Positions 56,313-64,000 of a stretch of 64,000 bases of DNA are shown here, in pieces. The DNA lies in NCBI RefSeq assembly GCF_905147045.1, contig NC_065889.1, forward strand, positions 13,955,001 through 14,019,000, read 5' to 3'. Under the pieces are notes generated by a model that saw only the letters and a program-made list of their open reading frames with translations, ran no database searches and had not been told where the DNA came from. Source of the stretch: Nymphalis io (taxonomy: Eukaryota; Arthropoda; Insecta; Lepidoptera; Nymphalidae). The first letter of the stretch is position 1. The number at the start of each line of letters is the position of its first letter. The position numbers and the translations under genes were made by a program.

Positions 56313-57204
56313 AAGGTTAAAAGTTAGTTATATATTTTAAAGTTAAGGGGTAATTTTCTTTTGCGATTAAACAAAGTTCTCGGGAAGTGGGAGAACCATG
56401 GTGCTAGCACTAAAGTAAGCTGTATTGCTATATAAATAAGTTACTAGGAAAATCGTTATATTAAAACTACTCCTCTTGTTGGGGTTTCTATTAATGAAAA
56501 GCAAACATTGATTAGTCTAATAATAAATTTAGCCTTATATAGATATTTCTCTGAAACACTATAATATACGTCAAAGAAAATATATATATAAACCTCCTCA
56601 GCACCTAACAGACTAGAACAAATCTAAATGCAATTAAAGTAACTATACGCCTTCAAATGATCAGAGAAATTAAATTTTATCTCACCCTACTCTTATTGCA
56701 AGTCGGTTTTAATGATGATATGAAAATATTAGTAAAGTTTTATTTATAGTTATATATACATAATTTGAAGACACGACAAAGAGCTCTTGAACATGCTTAA
56801 TATGTTCTTATCTACCCGAGACCAGGGCGCCGAGATATACATACGAAATAAACAAATTAACCTTTAAATTAGAGAATTCCTTGTTCATGACAAAGAGATG
56901 TTTATTTGATTGTGAAAAGGAAACTGGGCCCAAATTTAATTCAACATTTCGTTTTCCTCATATCATTTAGAAGAGGCGATTTAATTATTAAACCGAATTA
57001 TTTAGAAATACGAAATGTGACAACAACATACCATACCTATTTTATTTTTTCGTATACAAGCTCGGGTAGCTTGTTTTCCGGCTTTGCTCGAGTTGAATAA
57101 TGACCTACATAACACGTTTATATCGTAATACATTTGACTTTGTTTCGACTGTTTAACGCTTTCAGGTTTTTCTGACATCCTCAATCATCGTTATTTCAGA
57201 CAAT
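56313..57204. other. AT-rich non-coding stretch
   Basis: No feature recognised. Confidence 0.4.
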
Positions 57205-57365
57205 TTACACAAAACCTTAATGCATTGTACACTTAAACCTTATTTATGAATCAATCCGTCTATTGGTGATAGCCGTATGAAAATCCGTTCAGTACTTTTT
57301 GAATTTATAGCGTTCACACAGACAGACTAGACGAGATGGAGGAGTTTTATTTTTCACTATTAGCG
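57205..57365 (+). repeat. unclassified old repeat, family F
   Basis: ACAAAACCTTAATGC, GAAAATCCGTTCAGTACTTT, GCGTTCACACAGACAGACTA, GATGGAGGAGTTTTATTTTT. It aligns in order with 28505-28645. Confidence 0.45.
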
Positions 57366-57441
57366 ATATTTAAGGCTTTAATTCTTTAAGCTAATAAATA
57401 AATAATAACATATTCAAATTAAAACATTTTATTACTGACAA

Positions 57442-57660
57442 ACGGCCTTTGGACAAACAGGTCTGAGCGGGTATCTAGGTACTACCAAATCAAACAGCAA
57501 TTATTATATTTAATATTGTTATGTTCCAGTTAAAACAATGAGTAAGCTAATGTAACTACAGGTACAGCAGACATATCATCTTAGTTCCCATTGGTAGCGC
57601 ATTGGCGATATAAGGGATAGATAACATTTCTTACAATGCCAATATTTAAGGCAGGTGGAG
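57442..57660 (+). repeat. SINE family A, old copy
   Basis: GGTATCTAGGTACTACC, GTAACTACAGGTACAGCAGA, CATCTTAGTTCCCATTGGTA, GCGCATTGGCGATATAAGGG, AACATTTCTTACAATGCCAA. Confidence 0.75.
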
Positions 57661-58505
57661 AACATTACATTTTCAAAAAAAAAACATAACACAAAAGTAG
57701 TGAGAAATGCTCGTGGTAGTCCTTTGCATATATCGTTAGCTCTTACACGAATTCCCGTCAACTTTCTGATCCTATAAAAACATGCAAATAAAACAACTGC
57801 GAAGGCGCCGAATTTAAAAGCATTCCCAATCCCTGTAATGGCTAAGCAAATACACCTCGATTGTTCTTATCCCATCGACTTTTAACGAAAGGAACTACAG
57901 ATTGCCGACGTATTCACTCTTTGAGTGAAAATGCTTTTAATTTTTTGTAGAATAAGTTTCATAAACATTCCATTGAATTAAACTTAATTTTAATTGTCGT
58001 ACCCATTTCAAATAAAGTACATATAATTTGAATGAATAATTTAATATTATAATCGATTTGATTTCCTGATCTATCCTATCTTCCTGAACTATCAGGTTGA
58101 TAATAAAAAAATCATGCTTGTAAACTTTTTGAGTTTATCCCGTTTTAGTTTATTATCAAGTCAAGACAAGTCCCACACATTGACAAATCAAAAAATTGCA
58201 CTTTTTATAAGAATGCTGCGTAAGTTGTACGAGTACCTGTATTTTTGCACACATTAGTGCACATGTTATATTTTGAATAAAAATAAAAACAAAAACAACT
58301 TACTCTGAAGTTGGTACTTTTTATAAAAAAATCACATTTAAAGTTTGTCTCTTGATATCTTGAATAAAATTACTATTGACATTTATAAGTAATAAACTGT
58401 GTGCTTTATTAATAACTCAACACACAATCGTTGCATGTGGTTATTAATTTACATAAAAAAAAAACTATCAATGGAAAGAAATAATACTCGTCTACCCTCG
58501 TTGAA
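57661..58505. other. AT-rich non-coding stretch
   Basis: Contains AACTTACTCTGAAGTTGGTACTTTTTATAAAAAAATCACATTTAAAG near 58297-58344, which recurs near 59597-59644 as a second copy; otherwise nothing recognised. Confidence 0.5.
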
Positions 58506-58552
58506 AAAAAGCTGATGTTACCGAAATCAGCCTGAAGGACATTATCTATTGT
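58506..58552 (+). repeat. SINE family C, end fragment
   Basis: GTTACCGAAATCAGCCTGAAGGACATTAT matches the family C end GGCCGAAATCGGTCTGGAGG. Confidence 0.5.
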
Positions 58553-59266
58553 ATATATATATGTATGCATGCATATGCTTCGTTAAGTTTAGTACATATA
58601 TAAGGCTGAAAATCTCGAGGGCTTGAGTTCAAGCGACGGGTGAGACTAATAAAATGTTATGAAGTTTTTCTTACAAGAAATTCACAATAATTTGAATAAG
58701 TAAATAACAAATATAAAAATAAATAAGTTGCATAAACTTAATTAGCTTAATAAATAACGTTTTTTTGATAACATACAACTGCACTTTTATATAGAAGGTG
58801 ATTATATAGTACACGTATAAGGATATATATCTATAATTACATTTTAGACTTCGTTAGCATTATACTAGCTAAAGAAACTCTAAGCGAAAATATTCCACGG
58901 ATTAAAAGTAAACTTGTGAAGGTGGTTAGCTGCGAGATATACATTTCATTTCAATTGTAATGTAACAAGCCTGTTATATTCTACTACTACCAATGTTTAA
59001 TTTTTCTTAAGAAAGTGCGTGGAGCTTAATCTACCATCTCATGGTCTTGCAGTGCATGTTATTATTTTATTCATTAATTCACAAAATAATAAAATGTGAC
59101 TAAAAATATACATGAAATTAACAAATATTAAATTCACAGACGTCATGTGAACTGAACTTTGGTAATCTTATTGTTTATTATAATAATAACGTTTATAAGT
59201 ATAAGTTATATGCGTGTCTTATAATAAAGTTTTTAACTATAAAAAAGAAGAAATTCGCATACTAAG
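58553..59266. other. AT-rich non-coding stretch
   Basis: No feature recognised. Confidence 0.4.
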
Positions 59267-59345
59267 CCGATGACAGTAACAATGCGGCGGGAAAACTAGT
59301 GAACGGAGCACAAATGGCGACGATAAAGGAGATTCTGGATCATAG
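59267..59345 (+). repeat. 79-bp segment shared with 6928-7006
   Basis: Gap-free alignment to the segment at 6928. One frame stays open for about 41 codons and reads DDSNNAAGKLVNGAQMATIK, then EILDH. The peptide looks like real coding sequence, but I do not recognise it. Confidence 0.6.
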
Positions 59346-59761
59346 AATGTTGATCTACAATAAAGACACTATTACAATATTATCAAACTAAGACACGGAC
59401 GGCACATCTGTCGATACTACAAGACAATATAATAAAAAAGTATATATATATCGTTATACTAATAAATATATAAAGTGTAACACGGATACCGAGGACCGAG
59501 ATTGATCCAAATAAAATACTTTTAGTTTGACATTGATAGTTCCAAGACAAGTTTTATATTATAAATGGAAGTCTTAAGGCATTTTCCAACAAAAAAAACT
59601 TACTCTGAAGTTGGTACTCTTTATAAAAAAATCACATTTGAAGTTTGATAAATTTACTATTGCATTTATAAGTAATAAACTGTGTGCTTTATTTTCGATC
59701 GCATTCAATTTAGTTTATACATAATTTAAAAAAACAAAGTAAGCCTGTAAATATTCAAATG
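59346..59761. other. AT-rich stretch with a duplicated segment
   Basis: 59597-59700 (AACTTACTCTGAAGTTGGTA, CACATTTGAAGTTTG, AAGTAATAAACTGTGTGCTT) repeats 58297-58411 with a small deletion. Confidence 0.7.
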
Positions 59762-59928
59762 TTCCATAACTCTCATAATCCGATGTTACGGCCATCCGAC
59801 GCGACCAGGAAGAGTTCAGGAGTAGTACCAAAGGCACAAACTTCCAGAGTGAAGTTCTTATTTGCCAAACCTGGGAATTGAACCCAGGACCTTTGGGTGT
59901 GTGGCCCTACATCTAGCCACTAGAGAAG
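59762..59928 (-). repeat. SINE family C, head and body
   Basis: Reverse orientation: CTCTCATAATCCGATGTTAC, GCCATCCGACGCGACCAGGA, AATTGAACCCAGGACCTTTG (box B) and CTAGCCACTAGAGAAG (box A). Confidence 0.8.
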
Positions 59929-59967
59929 TATTTATGATACAAATAATAAGCAAATGTAAACTCAATC

Positions 59968-60188
59968 ATCATATCATCATTATCATATCAGCCGAAAGAC
60001 GTCCACTGCTGGACAAAGGCCTCCCCCAAGGATTTCCACGTTGGTCGATCTTGCGCTGCCCGCATCCAACGGCTTCCCGCGACTCGTTCTAAGTCGTCAG
60101 TCCACCTTGTAGGGGGCCTGCCCACGGTGCGTCTTCCGGTTCGTGGTCGCCACTCGAGAACCTTTCTGCCCCAGCGGCCGTCGTTCGG
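59968..60188 (-). mobile_element. RTE-like LINE, strongly 5'-truncated 3' end
   Basis: It encodes only DGRWGRKVLEWRPRTGRR, GRPPTRWTDDLERVAG and AFVQQW, with no internal stop, then a TGATATGA-type tail. The 9-bp duplication AAACTCAAT lies at 59959-59967 and 60189-60197. The following ~90 bases (TTTTGAACCCACAGTCTTCG) may be a relic of a reversed tRNA-like head. Confidence 0.88.
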
Positions 60189-60290
60189 AAACTCAATGGT
60201 ACATGCCAAATTTTGAACCCACAGTCTTCGGTAGAGATTCACGAAAATTCATGGTAAAAGATCCATCCCTTGAGCCTCCTAGACACTCTA

Positions 60291-61416
60291 GTAATAAAAT
60301 CAAGCGTTTCATAAAAATTGGGTCGTTAAATATGAGTCAAATAAAACATTACTAGACTAAAGTCTGTCATTTCTTTTCAAGTATTATTGCTTTGTGTTAT
60401 GGCTTCGTATCACGGCATTGTCATGAGTGTTTTTATTGCTTTTATTACAAGTCGCGTAGAACACAAAATAAGGCGTTGATATTCGTCGAATTTCACGTTT
60501 GACTTTTTAATTAGTACATATCTTACGCAGAGATCTATTTTAGAAATTATGGCAAAATTAACAGCGTGTGTAAGTGTGTTTTATTCCCTTCAAGGTTTCG
60601 AATCCGATACAAGAGACTTAAACGTATTAAAATTATTTACAACTTAGTAGTAACCTAGTTCTGTAGGTACATATGTACGTAGGTTATATATTGTTCGTTA
60701 AATTGCAACAAAAATGTTTTCCTTCAAAAAAACTATAAAAACATACAAAAATATAATAGAGGTCGCAAGTTTTGTGACTATATTTTACACTTCATTTGAA
60801 ATTTCGTGTAAAAATAACTTTTCGAAATATCTCATAATAGACTTTATAAAATAATTTTGCGATCATAAGAAATATCTATATAAGAAAGACGGCGAAACGG
60901 CAGCTCGTTCATAAATCACAAAGGAGGCGTTATTAAAAATAAAAAATTGTTTGTCTAAAAACGTCGATCGGTTCCGTAGCTATAGCGTTACAGGCTTATA
61001 AATAGTTTTTGGCGATATTGTATTAGTAAGTTGGTTATTTGGTGTTATCTTAACCAATTTCTTCATCCAATTCTTCGACAGCATATCTTAAAATTTCACA
61101 CATAACGTGCAAGTTTTTTAACAATATTTATCTTATAACGCGAGTAAAGAAGTTGACAAATATTAAGGGATTGAAAATCTTAAATTTTGGCTGATATGGT
61201 CCAATTTGGCTTAGGATATCACAGCTTGATATTGTAGTCTTGTTTTTATCGATATATTTTAGATTGCTAATATGTAGTTACATTAAACGCTTCATGAATT
61301 GTTGTTATTTACTTATCCTTACGAATGTTAAAAATGTGAAAATGAATTTGTTTGCTTGTGACGCTTTTATGTGTTATGTAAGCAACCGATCATTACGATT
61401 TTATTTATTGCATATG
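60291..61416. other. AT-rich non-coding stretch
   Basis: No feature recognised. Confidence 0.4.
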
Positions 61417-61678
61417 TCGGCGGATGAGCATATGAGCCACCTGATGTCAAGTGTTCACCAACGCCCATAAATGTTGGCATTATAAGAAATATTAACCATC
61501 GCTTTCATGGCCAATGCGGCACCAACCTTGGAGACCAAGAGGTTATGTCTCTTGTGCCTGTGATTACACTGGCTCCTTCAAACCGGAACACAACAATACC
61601 AAGTACTGCTGTTTTGTGGAATGTCTGATGATTGTGTGCTACCTACCCAGACGAGCTTGCACAAAGCCCTACCACCAT
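61417..61678 (-). repeat. SINE family A
   Basis: GGCGGATGAGCATATGAGCC, CCAACGCCCATAAATGTTGG, CTTGGAGACCAAGAGGTTAT, TACCTACCCAGACGAGCTTG, CCCTACCACCA. The poly-A tail is missing and two short deletions are present. Confidence 0.92.
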
Positions 61679-62364
61679 TGATACACTTTACCGAAAAGGA
61701 CATAGGGTACCCAACACCCCCATCTCCTTCTCTGCAAGAGCAGTCGTAGGCAGAAACTAGTTATTAATAAAACAGGCGACAAAATAATCTGACAAAATCA
61801 ATAGACAAAGAAAGTGAAAATATAAAATCGTTGGTTGTCGTATTTTAACCTTCTACCTTCTAAAATTGCCTTCAATTGCTGCACACTAGCTTCACAATTT
61901 CTTCGTTCGAGATCGAATTTCTTTGTAACAAATACGCTGTAATAAATATAATAGACTTTCTTATTGAACTATTCTTTCTGAGTTTCATTACTGATTTTTG
62001 TTGATTAATGCTCGACGTACTTCCGGATGTCTAATATTACGAATATTTATAATTCATTTAGTTAAAACATTTTTAATAAAGTAAATAAGCGCACAATTAA
62101 GATATTTTATCACAGACTAAATCTTGTAAACATTTTTACGAGATTTAAGACATTATGAGATTGAGAGATTTTTTTTTAATAATTTATTTTTAGGTCATTT
62201 TTATGATGTATGTAATTGTATAAAAGTGTTTTTAAACCTATTCTCCCATCATAAATATTTGTTGAGTAATTTGATTGAGAATGTATTTTAGCTATATTTA
62301 AAGAAAGTTGAGCTGTTTGAAAGTAAGCTATTTCTAGTTATTGAAAGTATGTGAGCAAAGTTAG
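61679..62364. other. AT-rich non-coding stretch
   Basis: No feature recognised. Confidence 0.4.
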
Positions 62365-62372
62365 TATCTTGT

Positions 62373-62692
62373 AGTAAGTAAGTAACAGCCTGTAAATGTC
62401 CCACTGCTGGGCTAAGGCCTCCTCTCCCTTTTTTTTTTTTGAGGAGAAGGTTTGGAGCTTATTCCACCACGCTGCTCCAATGCGGGTTGGCGGAATACAC
62501 GTGGCAGAATTTCGATGAAATTAGACACATGCAGGTTTCCTCACGATGTTTTCCTTCACCGAAAAGCACGAGATGAATTATAAACAGAAATTAAGCACAT
62601 GAAAATTCAGAGGTGCTTGCCCGGGTTTGAACCCACGTTCATCGGTTCACGCGAAGATTCACGCGTTCTTACCACTGGGCCATCTCGACTTA
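62373..62692 (-). repeat. SINE family B, full length with target duplication
   Basis: AGTAAGTAAGTAACAGCCTG through ACTGGGCCATCTCGACTT. The 8-bp duplication TATCTTGT is at 62365-62372 and 62693-62700. A T-run expands the middle, and the head carries a short TTCACGCGAAGA duplication. Confidence 0.93.
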
Positions 62693-62700
62693 TATCTTGT

Positions 62701-63770
62701 GATTTCAATAAAATAAATGAAAAGCAGCATCATCTAGAATTAGGAGGATACCAATCTTCTAACAAATTCACAGCAGAGGTATCTTGTTTGAGTTTTTTAA
62801 AATAATATCATAGAAGATTTTAGATATACTAGATAACTAGACGTTTTTTTCAGTTAGTATTTGTTTTACTCAAATTAATTTCATAAAACCTTAAATAATT
62901 TGTTATTAGTGGCCATTATAAAGTTAAATAAATAGAATAACGAAAGTACTTATAAATTCTTTTTAAAAATATACATGTATGAGATATTAAAACTGCTTCT
63001 TAAAATGTTAAAATATAGCAATAAGCAGCTTTTAGAGGTGGTTCAATAAATGCGACCCCACGAGACTCGCTCCATGAATTTGTGCTTTCCACCGAACCCT
63101 AATAACTTGGGGCACTGGAGCTAATACATTAGTATGTAAATGTAGGATCACATCATCAATCTGACTCGCTGTCGGTTTAGGTAATGAGCATTCTTCATGC
63201 GTTAAGAGAGATTGGAATATTGAATACGAGATGATGTGTCCTGACTTCATTCACGTGGTTGAATAAGAAACTATCTTTATCTTTAAAAATAAAAAAATAC
63301 GATGCTCTCACTCAGACTCACCCTAATCCCAATTGTGTGTTATTTTTTTACATAATCTATTATTATTTAAATGATCATATTTTAAATAATCTGTGTATTA
63401 TTTACATAAATAATGTATTTACTATATGGACACGATAAAAATCATCTTGTATATATACTTGCTAAAACCACAAACCATGATTAATTTAATAACGCTAATA
63501 ACGTGCAATCTCGGTGGCTCGGAGCCATTAATGTTATTGAAAAACCAGGCCTTTTAACTTAAAAAAATGAGTTTTTTTATTTGCATAATACATTTTTAGC
63601 ATTAAATTATGATCTTATAATGATCTACATTATAATATAATGAAGGCCTGTTTTACAAATTGGATATAAAGGTGTTTTATTATTAGACTTCAAAATTTAT
63701 TATTTATTAATGAGACTATACTTGAGTTTGCTCAGATTTTCATGTACTTTATAATTAATTTCGTGCTCGG
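62701..63770. other. AT-rich non-coding stretch
   Basis: A 72-codon minus frame at 63032-63250 in a GC-richer patch is unassigned. Nothing else recognised. Confidence 0.35.
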
Positions 63771-64000
63771 TGGTTTTTTATAGTGTATGTAAGCAGACGA
63801 GCATATTGGTCATCTGATAGTGAGTGGTCATCAACGGCCATAGACTTTGGCATTGTAAGAAATGTTAACCATCGCTTACAACCTTGGGAACTAAGATGTT
63901 ATGTCCCTTATGCCTGTAATTACTCTGGCTCCTTCAAACTAGAACACAACAATACCAAGTAGTGCTGTTTTGCGGTAGAATATCTGATGAGTGGGTGGTA
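63771..64000 (-). repeat. SINE family A, cut by the window end
   Basis: GTAAGCAGACGAGCATATTG, ATCTGATAGTGAGTGGTCAT, CTTGGGAACTAAGATGTTAT, GTAGAATATCTGATGAGTGG. It continues past the last base. Confidence 0.92.

Noticed and set aside
63032..63250. 72-codon minus frame in a GC-richer patch
   Set aside because: Looks somewhat protein-like, but I recognise no domain and saw no splice or transposon context to support it.
1..64000. CRISPR arrays, operons, prophage or plasmid features
   Set aside because: The window is eukaryotic nuclear DNA; the repeated sequences are dispersed SINEs and LINE ends, not regularly spaced arrays.

Overview
This is a window of an insect nuclear genome, almost certainly a butterfly or moth (Lepidoptera). 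It is AT-rich, has GT-AG introns, and is crowded with short interspersed repeats of lepidopteran type: tRNA-headed SINEs with TTAC tails, RTE-, R1- and jockey/CR1-like LINE ends, and a mariner. No prokaryotic signal (operons, Shine-Dalgarno sites, CRISPR) is present. The exact species cannot be read from the sequence; a nymphalid-like butterfly is a guess from remembered repeat families.

The only host gene I can support is the 3' half of a neuroligin on the + strand. Nine consecutive coding exons (13096-13293, 29331-29447, 30020-30145, 33849-33987, 34166-34378, 34994-35132, 40143-40294, 40415-40573, 40808-41663) join in frame into about 698 residues. They encode the C-terminal half of a catalytically dead cholinesterase-like domain (GHGTG where an active enzyme has GxSxG), a Ser/Thr-rich stalk, one transmembrane helix, and a cytoplasmic tail with His-rich and Pro-rich stretches and a C-terminal LRV (PDZ-ligand-like). 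The 5' exons (signal peptide and first half of the esterase domain) must lie upstream of position 1 or be too small for me to find in the first 13 kb. Positions 1-13095 are therefore probably intron of the same gene. The 3' UTR follows 41664, and several AATAAA signals lie between 42501 and 43148.

Everything else is introns and intergenic DNA filled with repeats. I name four SINE-like families by letter. A (about 290 bp, poly-A end, fixed 5' end, about 20 copies) shares its 3' end with a LINE in this window. B (about 310 bp, tRNA head, TTAC tail, about 24 copies) is of the lepidopteran Metulj type by recollection. C has a tRNA head and a conserved body; D has a tRNA head and ends in CCAGGATATTA. 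Family F is an older unclassified repeat. Larger elements are a 1340-bp mariner with TA target duplications and a dead transposase (18590-19929), a 5'-truncated LINE with a long open reverse-transcriptase frame but YADG instead of YADD (45278-46930), three RTE-like 3' ends each with target-site duplications, two R1-like 3' ends, and an eroded LINE terminus (52200-52520).

The best material for a second look is structural: nested insertions with readable target-site duplications, a SINE and LINE sharing a 3' tail, several long perfect hairpins, a possible 305-bp MITE, a 116-bp tandem duplication within a SINE, and a 79-bp segment shared by two distant places that reads as similar peptides in the same frame. 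I saw no convincing new multi-gene system.
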